NCBI GenBank assembly: GCA_037045045.1
Contig: JBAOHL010000002.1
Location: 186,001 to 250,000 of the forward strand
DNA from: Phosphoribacter sp037045045
GTDB lineage: Bacteria > Actinomycetota > Actinomycetes > Actinomycetales > Dermatophilaceae
Direction: 5' to 3'
Length of the DNA stretch: 64,000 bases
The notes under the pieces are model-generated. The model did no database searches. It was not told the origin of the DNA and saw only the letters and a program-made list of their open reading frames with translations. Numbering within the stretch: the stretch's first letter is position 1; each line of letters opens with the position of its first letter. Below are positions 26,301 to 34,020 of the stretch, one piece after another. A program made the translations under genes and the position numbers.

Positions 26301-29300
26301 CGTCGTCCCCGCTGTTATCGACACTGGAGTCGTGAAGGTGAGGCTCTGCCAACCCTGCGTCGTCTCGTTGGTGAAGGTCCCGGTGGCCAGACGGGTCCCG
26401 GCTGTCGACCACAGCGAACCGGTGTGGGTCCCGCTGTTGCCCAGCCCCTTGTAGAAGCGGACTCCGGTGACGAGCCCGTCGACTTGGGCACTGAAGGACA
26501 GGCCCAACTCATTGGCCGACGCGTCGGGATACGCCGTGATCGTCGGCTCGACCGAGTCGTTCCACAAGGTGCAGGGGCACACCCCTGGGGATTGATCGCG
26601 TTGAGCCGATTGGAACGACCAAGGAGCCGGCGTCATGGCGTTCCCCGCGAGATCCGTGGCGCCGACGACCACGGTGTGCGTCGTCCCGTTGGCGAGGGGT
26701 TGCCCGGGCGTGAACGTGGCGCTGCGGGTGGTCGGATCGTAGGAGACCGCCCCTGCGACCGGGGACCCACCGGCCGGAGTAACCGACATGGTCAGCGAGG
26801 ACGGGACGATGTCCTCGCTGACGGTGACGCTGGGCCGGACGGTGGTGGACACCGACGATGCACCGGAGACGGGTGCGCGGGACACAACCACCGGCGGGAA
26901 GGTGTCCACGTTGGTGAAGACGGCGTCGACCCAGTAATTGGGCGCACCGTAGTGACTCGCGGGGAAGGTTCCTGGTGCCCCGTAGACACCGTTTCCTCCC
27001 GCGCTGTCCCCGGACGGCACCGAGAACGGTGGTGCGGACAGTGGGGTGCGGAAGGCGTCCAGAGTCGCCGAGTAGTGCCCGACGGGAGCTGTGTACGAGA
27101 CGACATAGGTCGTGCCCGCCGTAACCGCGACCGGAGCGGCGAACTGCAGCGTCTGCCAACCTGACGCGGACTCGCCAACGAAGGTTCCCCGGGCAAGCAG
27201 GGCACCTGAGGTAGCCCACAGGCTCCCGACGTGCGTACCGGTATTCGTGGCCGCCTTGAAGAAGCGGACTCCGGTGATCCACCCATTGGTCGTCGTGGAA
27301 AGCTTGAGGCCGACTTCGACCGCAGAGGCGTCGTTCGAGTCCGCGACGGCGGGCACCGCCGCGCCGAAGACCGAGCAGGGGCAGGCGACACCGAGAGTCA
27401 CGGTAACCGGCGCTCCCGTGTTGAGGCTGTCATCGGTACCCCGCGCCATGACCGAGGCGCTCCCGAGGCCGTGTTGCACATAGCTGTACGTCCAGGAGGT
27501 CGTCCCCGTCGCGAGGTGCCACGACGTGCCACCATCGGTGGAGACCTCGACCCCTGCCGGCACGCCGCCGCCGACATCGGTAGCCGTTCCGGTCACCGTC
27601 ATGGTCGCTCCGTTGGTGACGGAGGCCCCGGGCGTCGGGGAGGTGATCGTGACGGCTGGCCCGGTCGTATCCGACGATGGGGAGACGGACACCATGCCAC
27701 TCATCAGGGTCGTTGGCTGGGCGTGCATATCGGCGAAGAGGTTGATCGTGGCCTGCTGCATCACCGGGCTCGCGGCTGCGCCTGCCCCGTCGTGGTTCTG
27801 GTCCAGACCCCAGGCCCACTGCACTGTCCCCGCGCCGAAGACGAGCGCTCCGCTGGCGGCCTTGTACATCGTGAGATGATGGGTGGTCGTCCCTGGCGCG
27901 ACGATGTTGCCGTAGTCCTGTAAGTACTGCGGCGTGAATCCTGTCGTCGTCGATAGCACGATCTGGCCGGGTTGGCGGTAGCCGTTGTCGAGGTCTTCGT
28001 CCGACTCGTACCCGACCGTATGCGCAGCAAGCGCCCGGCTGGTCCCGGGAGTCAACGATGCAACGGTCGTGTTACGCCACAGTCGCCGTCGCCCCTCGTC
28101 GGAACTCACCGTGATGGGTAGGTCCGTGAAGTTCGCCTTGTATGCCGTTCCGGTCAGCGCGTTCTCAGGTTTGCCACCGTTCGAGGGGGGGCTGAAGCGA
28201 GGGTCTCGCCAGGTGCCGGTCCATTCCGGGGAGGGGTCGATCTTCGCGTTGTCCCACGTTTCCTTGTAGCAGACCAGCGTCCGATAGGAGGTCGACGTCC
28301 CGTCGATGCTCGGCTCGTAGCGCGTCTTCCAGTAGACCTCGTTCCCGGAGAAGAAGGCCAGGTTGACGCCCGCATCCCGGGCGGCCTCGACGTTGGCCCG
28401 TTGCGTGCCCGACCAGTACTCGTCGTGACCCACAGAGACAAACACCCGGTGATTGAGCAGCAGGCCACCTGCACGGTCCGTGTCAAGCCCGCTGATATAG
28501 GACACGTCGTAGCCGTTGCGCTCGATGAAGCGGATCATCGGGTACTCGTTGGAGAATAGGAAATCGCGCCCGTCGCTCCAACCCCGCGTTGCGACAGGCC
28601 TGTTGTAGCTGACCTTGAAGGCGCGCGCCTGCGAGCCGGTCAGCGAACCGAAGCTGGACTCGTAGAAGCTGGCCCCGCCCCACGTGTTGTATGCCTGCCA
28701 CGTCGGGTCGGAGGTCTGGAAGACCAGGTCGGAGTGCGACGTATCGGCTCGCACGACGAAGACGATGTGGCTGGACCCATCGGTGTCGGGGCGGTTGAGG
28801 TGTGCGAAATAGACCCCTGACACGGCACTGGCCGGCACCGACCAGGTCGCCGAGACAGCCCAGTTCCCGCAGTCGACGAGACTGGTCGTGGGATCGGTGA
28901 TGCAGTTGGGTTGGGCTTGCGGGAGTGGGACGGAGGGGGCGATGGAGGCCACCTTGCGTGCGCCGTTGCCTTGGTACCAACCCAGTCGATAGATGTCGAT
29001 CGTGTATGCCGCGGCGGTCGACTTGATCTTGAAGCTCACCTGCTGGCCGGCGTTCACGGACATGTCGGTGGCAAAGCCCTCAAGCGTGTCGTCGCCGGCA
29101 CCGGACACGTCCCACACCGAGGCGGGAGTTCCCGGCCGAAGGTTCTCGCAGGCGACCGCGCTCAGACCGCTGCAGGGATCGGCGGCCGCGCCGGCCTCGT
29201 GGATCCCCAGCAGGGACAACAGGGTCCCCAGCACGACAACGAGGACCCCGGCGCCTCGCAGGCGCTGCGGCATCTGTGCGGCAACTCGCCGGGTATGCCG

Positions 29301-29378
29301 GCCAGAACCGCGACCGCGGGGCCCTGTTGGGGGCTCGCCGAGGCGCTTCCGCGCGTGCGCACGCCAGTACTGTCGCAT
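22233..29378 (-). CDS. Giant secreted DMFase-like/DUF4082 repeat protein whose frame continues into an oxidoreductase
   Basis: One uninterrupted 2381-codon frame. ATG 29378 follows a GGAAGG site. A long basic leader and hydrophobic core (LRGAGVLVVVLGTLLSLLG, about 40-57) form a signal peptide ending near AGAAA. Residues about 70-560 resemble the large-subunit domain of N,N-dimethylformamidase (YNTWGGASFYE, SVGHDEYWSG, FSGNEVYWKTR). Four DUF4082 modules follow, each opening with a CPC motif (near 27.38, 26.58, 25.79 and 24.98 kb), alternating with SbsA/Big_5 Ig-like domains at a period of about 800 bp. Then come a fibronectin-III domain and a lectin/LamG-like domain. At codon 2019 the frame enters a complete Gfo/Idh/MocA oxidoreductase without a stop. 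The secreted part probably acts on or binds the exported polysaccharide. Whether the fusion is translated as one polypeptide is doubtful, because the two parts belong on opposite sides of the membrane. Confidence 0.75.
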   Translation of the reverse strand: MRQYWRAHARKRLGEPPTGPRGRGSGRHTRRVAAQMPQRLRGAGVLVVVLGTLLSLLGIHEAGAAADPCSGLSAVACENLRPGTPASVWDVSGAGDDTLEGFATDMSVNAGQQVSFKIKSTAAAYTIDIYRLGWYQGNGARKVASIAPSVPLPQAQPNCITDPTTSLVDCGNWAVSATWSVPASAVSGVYFAHLNRPDTDGSSHIVFVVRADTSHSDLVFQTSDPTWQAYNTWGGASFYESSFGSLTGSQARAFKVSYNRPVATRGWSDGRDFLFSNEYPMIRFIERNGYDVSYISGLDTDRAGGLLLNHRVFVSVGHDEYWSGTQRANVEAARDAGVNLAFFSGNEVYWKTRYEPSIDGTSTSYRTLVCYKETWDNAKIDPSPEWTGTWRDPRFSPPSNGGKPENALTGTAYKANFTDLPITVSSDEGRRRLWRNTTVASLTPGTSRALAAHTVGYESDEDLDNGYRQPGQIVLSTTTGFTPQYLQDYGNIVAPGTTTHHLTMYKAASGALVFGAGTVQWAWGLDQNHDGAGAAASPVMQQATINLFADMHAQPTTLMSGMVSVSPSSDTTGPAVTITSPTPGASVTNGATMTVTGTATDVGGGVPAGVEVSTDGGTSWHLATGTTSWTYSYVQHGLGSASVMARGTDDSLNTGAPVTVTLGVACPCSVFGAAVPAVADSNDASAVEVGLKLSTTTNGWITGVRFFKAATNTGTHVGSLWATSGALLARGTFVGESASGWQTLQFAAPVAVTAGTTYVVSYTAPVGHYSATLDAFRTPLSAPPFSVPSGDSAGGNGVYGAPGTFPASHYGAPNYWVDAVFTNVDTFPPVVVSRAPVSGASSVSTTVRPSVTVSEDIVPSSLTMSVTPAGGSPVAGAVSYDPTTRSATFTPGQPLANGTTHTVVVGATDLAGNAMTPAPWSFQSAQRDQSPGVCPCTLWNDSVEPTITAYPDASANELGLSFSAQVDGLVTGVRFYKGLGNSGTHTGSLWSTAGTRLATGTFTNETTQGWQSLTFTTPVSITAGTTYVVSYYAPSGHYAVDISTLANVGVTNAPLIAPRNGASYRAGNAGFPANVSGSNYWVQPVFTVPTSVKPTVSSTVPSAGTVNAWAVAPIKATFGTLIQPGSAAITVTGPGGTAIGGTAHYDVSSLTLTFTPSSALADGTVYQVTVNGALSLSGTAMDPLTYTFTTAGATVCPCTVLPSTAAPGTTDSGDPSAISVGVKFTPSINGNVRGVRFYKAPTNTGTHTGSLWNSAGQRLATGTFSGESASGWQTLTFTQAVDVVAGQTYVVSYYAPNGHYSVDLDAMTSGWTTGPLTVLAGANGVYAYGSDAFPTDSYRSANYWVDPIIATGTAPDVTPPAVLSGTPVASSSSVAATTSVSATFSEPMNATSVGFTVKDSAGVAVAGSTAYDAPSKSATFTPTAALARGVTFTVSVTGTDVAGNVLGTSTWSFTTMQPSAVAGVCPCSLWDDTAVPAIINVADGARVELGVRFSVDRPTLATGVRFFKGSNNPGPHVGTLWSAAGTVLAQATFTAESTTGWQTASFSAPVTLSTGTAYVVSYLAPSGGYSATVNGLSANIDASPVHAAAGSALYTYGGGFPTNASSANYWVDPVVTDIPPVVSTVVASPSGSSLTVTWSTDIAASTRVDYGTSASALSSNVTGTAGTSHSVTITGLAPNTKYYYRVSSASYSATTTSPAAAQPPAVFAPVPTPFVTDTAAEFNLGAASNTTVGTMAGGVLTLTPTFMDEFGSTALGSGWSSSVLDTGGTTTVAGGLATLTGTQVLGTSTYTTPSSVALNATLSAADQRLGWYSASPALSAVFGRDSSGNLVALTVDAAGHNTTSPISGTFTAGPHEYRVDWSATTATYFIDGVQVATAPFVPGTTPLRIIASDDVVVGGGMPIDWVRVAPFSASGTYTSTVLDAGAPVVWDGVAATAAAPAGTTLTLRVRSGNTATPDGTWSAWATVPVSGSVNLTNRYLQYQLTLTTTGTNVETPTASRISVTYHVRQALYTGDITDMEPLRAAVVGAGYWGPNLVRNFRGSPHWDLVAVCDLDRARAERVVGARSTVAIETSLDSLLARDDVDAVAVATPAATHKDIALAAIAAGKHVLVEKPLADSVADAQAMVDAAERAGVILMCDHTYCYTPVVQKIGELVADGSLGDLHFVDSVRINLGLVQPDVNVIWDLAPHDLSILDYILPGGLNPVGVAAHGADPLRAGRDCVGYLTLPLASGALAHVHVNWLSPTKIRQMVIGGSRRTLVWDDLHPTQRLSLYDRGVDLEHVSATDDLGERAQAVISYRLGDMHAPALPEREALGQMVNEFAAAITEGRPARTDGNAGIRVLRVLEASTASLASGGALVPLTATGTATGTATRTATGASA
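22249..22296 (-). repeat. 12-bp tandem repeat at the oxidoreductase C-terminus
   Basis: Three copies of GTCGCTGTGCSC plus a degenerate fourth (22249-22260, 22261-22272, 22273-22284, 22285-22296 as read on +). They encode repeated Thr-Ala-Thr-Gly at the extreme C-terminus of the oxidoreductase. The repeat keeps the frame, so copy number could vary without frameshift. Confidence 0.7.
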
Positions 29379-29462
29379 TCCCGCCACCTTCCGACTGGCT
29401 CCCCCCGGACCCAGCCTTAGCGTGTTGCTACCGATTTCTCGTTTATGACCACACCCGTCCCC

Positions 29463-29479
29463 ACCTGTCGTCAACAGGT
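29463..29479. promoter_or_regulatory. Operator-like inverted repeat overlapping a possible -35 box
   Basis: ACCTGT-CGTCA-ACAGGT is a perfect 6-bp inverted repeat with a 5-base centre, about 85 bp upstream of the giant gene. On the minus strand its centre contains TTGACG (29474-29469), a good -35 match, with TCATAA about 20 bases downstream as a weak -10. This suggests a separately regulated promoter for the giant secreted protein inside the polysaccharide operon. Confidence 0.4.
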
Positions 29480-29499
29480 CGGAGACGCCTCGTGCCTCA

Positions 29500-29518
29500 T
29501 GCCGCGCCTAGGGCGGCA
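29500..29518 (-). terminator. Small hairpin downstream of the initiating transferase gene
   Basis: TGCCGC (29500-29505) and GCGGCA (29513-29518) form a perfect 6-bp stem with a 7-base loop, just after the initiating phosphoglycosyltransferase stop codon and before the promoter-like repeat at 29463. It could attenuate or end the first transcript. There is no T-run. Confidence 0.35.
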
Positions 29519-29545
29519 CATCAAATCGGCTATCGGAAGACTTGA

Positions 29546-31081
29546 TCAATAGGCACCATGGCCTCCGAACACCGTTCGGAAGGTGCGGAACAGAATCTGT
29601 AGGTCGAGGACTGGCGACCAGTTGTCGACGTACCACAGATCCAGGCGCAGCGACTGCTCCCAGTCCAGGTTGCTGCGACCACTGGTCTGCCACAGCCCGG
29701 TCAGCCCCGGCATCGCCCGAAGCCGGTGGATCGCGTCGAACTCGTACTTGGCCACCTCGCGCTCGAGCGAGGGGCGCGGACCCACGAGCGACATCTGGCC
29801 GCGGAGCACGTTGAACAATTGCGGCAGCTCATCGAGCGAGTACTTGCGAATGACGCGGCCCACTGTGGTGATCCGCGGGTCGTCCTTGGCCTTGAAGAGG
29901 ATGGAGTTGACCTGACCCTCGCGGTCCATCGAGGCCAGACGCGCCTCCGCATCGACGACCATCGACCGGAACTTGATCATCCGGAAGGTCCGGCCATGTT
30001 CCCCGATGCGCTCCTGCAGGAAGAACACGGGTCCACGACTGGTCGCCTTGACGGCCACCGCGATGACGACCATCACTGGGAGCGCAGCGAGGGTGATCGG
30101 CACGGCGAGAAGCACATCCATGACTCTCTTGGCGGTGAGCCGGGCCAACCCATCCGACGGACGTTCCACGTGCAGGATCGACATGCCCGCTGCGGGACGC
30201 AGCGACAGCCGCGGCCCGGCCACCCCGAAGATGCCGGGGGCGACGACGAGGTCGACGTTGCGCTCGGCCAGGGCCCACCCGAGCCTCTGTAGCGCCTGAC
30301 CGGTCAGGTCCGGGTCTGCCGACACGGCAACGACCTCGGCACCGAGCCGGTCAACCGCCTCGACGGCGTCGTCGGGACTGCCGATAACGGGGACACCCTC
30401 GATCTCGGTCTGGCGCGTCCACCCGATGCCAACGTCCGACACGCAGGCCCCGACGACGCGATATCCGGCCGACCGGGATGTCGAGAATTCGCGAATCATC
30501 GCGGCGACCGTGTCGGCTCGACCGACGACGATGGTGTCGAACATGCACTCTTCTCGCGACCGACGACGGCCGACGCGCAAGCGCAATGCCCAGTGCAACC
30601 CGAGGCTGCCCGCCAGCCAGAGGGCTACGGCCGGGATGACGAAACCGCGGTACAACTCGACCTTGAAGACGAATGAGGCCACCGCAAGGGCGGCGAGGGT
30701 CAGCACTGCCGACCGACCGACTGCGCGATACTCCTGGGTGCCCGACCCGAGGCTGTGTCGGTGATAAGTCCCGCTGGTCACCAAACAGACGAACCAAGTC
30801 AACGGAGCGACCAGCAACAGCGGGTCCTGAATTGGCGCGGGGCCAAACGGAATCGCGTAGGCGACGATGAAGCCCAGAGCCGTCGCGACCAGGTCGAGGC
30901 CGACTGCGACCGCGAGATACCGGCGCGCCCAACCCGAGCGCGCCACTGGGGCAGAGTCGATCGCGGGGAGGTCGTGGACGATCCCCAGACGAGCGAGGTT
31001 TTCGACCGTCGACGTCAACGGCCGACGCCGCTGGGACGCCCGCTCGGACATGCTGGACACAGTGCGTGCCGCTTCAGCCAC
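29546..31081 (-). CDS. Initiating polyprenyl phosphoglycosyltransferase (WbaP/CpsE type)
   Basis: A 511-residue membrane enzyme that transfers a sugar-1-phosphate to undecaprenyl phosphate, the first step of repeat-unit synthesis. About four N-terminal helices (50-150) are followed by a CoA-binding-like Rossmann region (TIVVGRADTVAAMIREF), one further helix near 320 and the C-terminal catalytic domain: FFLQERIGEHGRTFRMIKFRSM (split here by description at about residues 343-365), YSLDELPQLFNVL and SLVGPRPSLE, then PGLTGLWQTSGRS. These are diagnostic of the bacterial sugar transferase family (PF02397). The start is GTG 31081; ATG 31051 is an alternative. It is the first gene of the leftward polysaccharide series. 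Confidence 0.92.
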   Translation of the reverse strand: MAEAARTVSSMSERASQRRRPLTSTVENLARLGIVHDLPAIDSAPVARSGWARRYLAVAVGLDLVATALGFIVAYAIPFGPAPIQDPLLLVAPLTWFVCLVTSGTYHRHSLGSGTQEYRAVGRSAVLTLAALAVASFVFKVELYRGFVIPAVALWLAGSLGLHWALRLRVGRRRSREECMFDTIVVGRADTVAAMIREFSTSRSAGYRVVGACVSDVGIGWTRQTEIEGVPVIGSPDDAVEAVDRLGAEVVAVSADPDLTGQALQRLGWALAERNVDLVVAPGIFGVAGPRLSLRPAAGMSILHVERPSDGLARLTAKRVMDVLLAVPITLAALPVMVVIAVAVKATSRGPVFFLQERIGEHGRTFRMIKFRSMVVDAEARLASMDREGQVNSILFKAKDDPRITTVGRVIRKYSLDELPQLFNVLRGQMSLVGPRPSLEREVAKYEFDAIHRLRAMPGLTGLWQTSGRSNLDWEQSLRLDLWYVDNWSPVLDLQILFRTFRTVFGGHGAY

Positions 31082-31355
31082 GCTTACCTACCCCCCAAGC
31101 CGAGACACCCTGCCCTGCGGACAGCGATGTCGAAACCCGCCGAAACTGCCCAGGCTCATCTTCGTCCGATGCGGCGCACCGGCACTTCAGAAGATCCCCC
31201 CAACGCCTCCCCTGATACCTTCACCGGGGATCGTCGTTAAAGAAATGGTAAGTGACAGCCCGGGCCTTCCCCAACCCCCCGTTCGGGCTATCTCTCCAAC
31301 TGGTCATTGAGCCCCGGTCTGCCTGCCTTTGTCCGCAATGACAGATCCAACCGGA
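31082..31355 (-). promoter_or_regulatory. Leader/promoter region of the polysaccharide series
   Basis: About 270 bp without a gene between pth and the initiating transferase gene. It is less G+C-rich than its surroundings and includes several runs of C on the + strand. It should hold the main leftward promoter of the polysaccharide genes. I cannot assign a confident -35/-10 pair or riboswitch. Confidence 0.4.
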
Positions 31356-32003
31356 CTATCCCCTACTGTGCCAGCGCTGTTGGGCCGCCTCGAGGCCGTC
31401 CCCCAGCAGGTCCTCCACGGCGTCGGCGGCGTCCGACACGGTCATGGGCAGTTCCTTGCGCTCGGTTGACGTGAAGTCCTGGAGCACGAAGTCGGCCGGA
31501 TCCATCCGACCCGGCGGCCGGCCGATGCCCACTCGCACTCGCAAGTAGTCGCGGGTCCCCAGCGCGGCGGACACCGAGCGCACCCCGTTGTGCCCGCCCT
31601 CGCCGCCGCCGAACTTGAGCCGGATCGTCCCCGCCGGCAGGTCCAACTCGTCGTGGACGATGACGAGGCGATCCACCGGCAGGGAGTAGAACCCGAGCAG
31701 CGCCTTGACCGGCCCTCCGGACTCGTTCATGTATGCCGCGGGAACGGCCAGCACCGCCGGCGCCCCGGGGGCACCCGGCGACGCCGAGGGCACGAGCAGC
31801 GGGACGACGTGCGCCCGGGCCTTGTGCGCCTTGAAGTCCGTCAGGGTTGTCGTGGTCGGCGGCTCGGACGATCTGGGCGGCGCACCGGCGCCGCCGGCGT
31901 ATCGACGCGCCAACTCCCCGACGACCATCGCACCAAGGTTGTGGCGGTGGGCGGCATACCGTGCGCCAGGGTTGCCGAGCCCGACGACGAGCCAGGTCGA
32001 CAT
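31356..32003 (-). CDS. pth: Peptidyl-tRNA hydrolase
   Basis: Releases tRNA from peptidyl-tRNAs dropped by stalled ribosomes. The 215 residues show WLVVGLGNPGARYAAHRHNLG with the catalytic histidine, VPAAYMNESGGPVKALLGFY and VHDELDLPAGTIRLKFGGG with the catalytic-pair aspartate, and GGHNGVRSV. The central segment 45-75 (PPRSSEPPTTTT..., SASPGAPGAP) is longer and more Pro/Ala-rich than in E. coli Pth. It follows rplY by 12 bp, the same pth-rplY-prs-glmU neighbourhood as in mycobacteria, here interrupted by two extra genes. Confidence 0.95.
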   Translation of the reverse strand: MSTWLVVGLGNPGARYAAHRHNLGAMVVGELARRYAGGAGAPPRSSEPPTTTTLTDFKAHKARAHVVPLLVPSASPGAPGAPAVLAVPAAYMNESGGPVKALLGFYSLPVDRLVIVHDELDLPAGTIRLKFGGGEGGHNGVRSVSAALGTRDYLRVRVGIGRPPGRMDPADFVLQDFTSTERKELPMTVSDAADAVEDLLGDGLEAAQQRWHSRG

Positions 32004-32015
32004 GACGGCGTGCGG

Positions 32016-32657
32016 TTACGACGCGCTGTCGCCGGCGGACCCGCCGGCCTGGGCCTCGCCCGAGGACTCCGACGGACCCTCGTCGCCGTCCTCGTCAACG
32101 GCCGCGCCCTCGGGGGCCTGCTCGACGACGGCGGAGACGTTGACCACGAGCACGTCGCGGTCGGTCACGAGTTCGGCACCCTCCGGCAGCGCCACGTCGC
32201 CAGCCTTGACCTGCGACCCGACGGCCAGTCCCTCGATCGACACGACGACGTGCGCCGGGATCGCCGTGGCCTCGACGAGCAGCGACAGCGTCTGCTGCTC
32301 GACGGTGACGACCGCGTCGGCCGCCGCCTCGCCCTCGGCGTGCACCGGCACGTCGACGGTGACCTTCTCGCCGCGGCGGACGATGACGAGGTCGACGTGC
32401 TCGATGACCGGCTTGATCGGGTTGCGCTGGACGTCTTTGGCTAGCGCCAACTGGGTGTCGCCCTCGAGCTCGATGGCCAACAGGGCGTTGGCGGTCTTGA
32501 GGGCGAGCATGGTCTCGTGGCCGGGCAGGGTGATGTGCACGGGGTCGGTGCCGTGGCCGTAGAGCACGGCGGGGACCTTGTGGTCGCGGCGGACCCGGCG
32601 GGCGGCGCCCTTGCCGAAGGCCGTACGCCGCTGCGCGACGAGCTTGATCTCGGACAT
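32016..32657 (-). CDS. rplY: 50S ribosomal protein L25/general stress protein Ctc
   Basis: A 213-residue long-form bL25 that binds 5S rRNA. Start ATG 32657 with AGGAG 6 bases upstream; the longer open frame upstream is a shadow of lhgO. The N-terminal domain (KLVAQRRTAFGKGAARRVRR, KVPAVLYGHG) is the 5S-binding part, followed by the CTC domain. The acidic low-complexity tail (DEDGDEGPSESSGEAQ) is typical of actinobacterial members. The gene is co-oriented with pth immediately downstream and has a likely promoter of its own. Confidence 0.95.
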   Translation of the reverse strand: MSEIKLVAQRRTAFGKGAARRVRRDHKVPAVLYGHGTDPVHITLPGHETMLALKTANALLAIELEGDTQLALAKDVQRNPIKPVIEHVDLVIVRRGEKVTVDVPVHAEGEAAADAVVTVEQQTLSLLVEATAIPAHVVVSIEGLAVGSQVKAGDVALPEGAELVTDRDVLVVNVSAVVEQAPEGAAVDEDGDEGPSESSGEAQAGGSAGDSAS

Positions 32658-32782
32658 GTGGTTTCTCCTGAAACGTGGTCGTCGTGGGCCTCGACGCGGG
32701 GCACGACACGCCGGCGGAGACCTCCACCTGCGTCGATCACGGACGGCCGTCGTGGCGCGTCCCTCGCCGAGGCAACCCCCGA

Positions 32783-32788
32783 ATCTTA
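32783..32788 (-). promoter_or_regulatory. Likely -10 element of the rplY-pth transcript
   Basis: On the minus strand GGTAAGATT (TAAGAT core at 32788-32783) is a good -10 match about 125 bp before the rplY start, with a weak TTCCGG 17 bp upstream. The 120-base leader has no obvious terminator. This places the rplY promoter in the 175-bp gap after lhgO. Confidence 0.45.
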
Positions 32789-32832
32789 CCGGGGCGTCGG
32801 GAAACCCGGAAATCGCCTCCGCACCAACCGTT

Positions 32833-34020
32833 TCAGCGCATCGCCTCGTCGAGGCGGTCGACGACGTATGCCGCGATCTCCAGACTCGCGGTGGCCGCCG
32901 GGGACGGGGCGTTGACGACGTGCACCTGGCGCGGGGCGCCGACGACAAGGAAGTCTTCGACGAGCCGACCGTCCCGGGCCAGTGCCTGGGCCCGGACGCC
33001 GGACGGGGCCGGGACGAGGTCGGCGGCGGCGATGCCGGGCACCATGCGCGAGAGCGCCCGCGCGAAGGCGTTCCGGGACAGGGAGCGGTACACCTCACCG
33101 GCACCCGGTCGCCAGTTGCGGGCCCCGAGCCGCCAGAGCCCCGGCCAGCGCAGCGATCCGGCCAGTTCGCCGGCGTCGAGGTCGCGCCACGTGTAGCCCT
33201 CCCGCCGCAGCGCGAGGACGGCGTTGGGGCCCGCGTGGACCCCGCCGTGGACCATCGAGGTGAGGTGCACACCGAGGAAGGGGAACCTCGGGTCGGGCAC
33301 CGGGTAGATGAGGGTCCGGACGAGGTAGTGCAGGTGCTCGGCGAGCTCGAAGTACTCGCCGCGGAACGGCACGATCCGCGCGCCGGGGTCCAGGCCACAG
33401 GCGGCGGCGACGGTATCGGCATACAGGCCGGCGCAGGTGACCAGTCCGTCGGCGGTCAGCTCCCCCCCGCTCGTCGTGACGAGGACCTCTCGCCCCTGTG
33501 CCACGGCGGTCTGGAACGACTCCCCGAGCCGGATCTGGCCCCCGGCCCGGCGCACGTCCTCGGCGAGGGCCTCGCACACCGCCGGGTAGTCGATGATCGC
33601 CGTCGATGCCACCCACATGCCCTCGACGCAGCGCACGTACGGCTCGTGCTCGCGGGCCTGCTCCGGCCCGACGAGCTGGACCGGCACGCCGTTGGCGCGG
33701 GCCCGCTCGTGCAGCGCGTGCAGTCGGGGCACCTCGTCGGAGTCCACCGCGACGACCAGCTTGCCGGTGCGCCGCAGGGCGATCCCGCGCTCGGTGGCGA
33801 ACCGGGTCATCGAGGCGACCCCGGCGGTTGCCATCGTCGCCTTCTTGCTGCCCGGGACGTAGTACAGGCCCGAGTGGATGACTCCGGAGTTGCGCCCGGT
33901 CTGGTGGGCGGCGAGGCGTGGCTCCTTCTCGACGACGGTGACCTCGTCGCCGCGGGCGGCCAGCCGAGCTGCCGTGGCGAGCCCGACGATCCCGGCTCCG
34001 ACGACGACGATCCGGCTCAT
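32833..34020 (-). CDS. lhgO: L-2-hydroxyglutarate oxidase (FAD-dependent)
   Basis: Oxidises L-2-hydroxyglutarate to 2-oxoglutarate, repairing a by-product of central metabolism. The 395 residues start at ATG 34020 (ATGA overlap with the upstream gene). SRIVVVGAGIVGLATAARLA is the FAD-binding glycine motif, TGRNSGVIHSGLYY is the characteristic LhgO segment, and PFRGEYFELAE and HLTSMVHGGVHAGPNAVLA match the substrate half. It is translationally coupled to an LpxA-like acyltransferase, an unusual partner. No membrane segment is evident. Confidence 0.88.
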   Translation of the reverse strand: MSRIVVVGAGIVGLATAARLAARGDEVTVVEKEPRLAAHQTGRNSGVIHSGLYYVPGSKKATMATAGVASMTRFATERGIALRRTGKLVVAVDSDEVPRLHALHERARANGVPVQLVGPEQAREHEPYVRCVEGMWVASTAIIDYPAVCEALAEDVRRAGGQIRLGESFQTAVAQGREVLVTTSGGELTADGLVTCAGLYADTVAAACGLDPGARIVPFRGEYFELAEHLHYLVRTLIYPVPDPRFPFLGVHLTSMVHGGVHAGPNAVLALRREGYTWRDLDAGELAGSLRWPGLWRLGARNWRPGAGEVYRSLSRNAFARALSRMVPGIAAADLVPAPSGVRAQALARDGRLVEDFLVVGAPRQVHVVNAPSPAATASLEIAAYVVDRLDEAMR

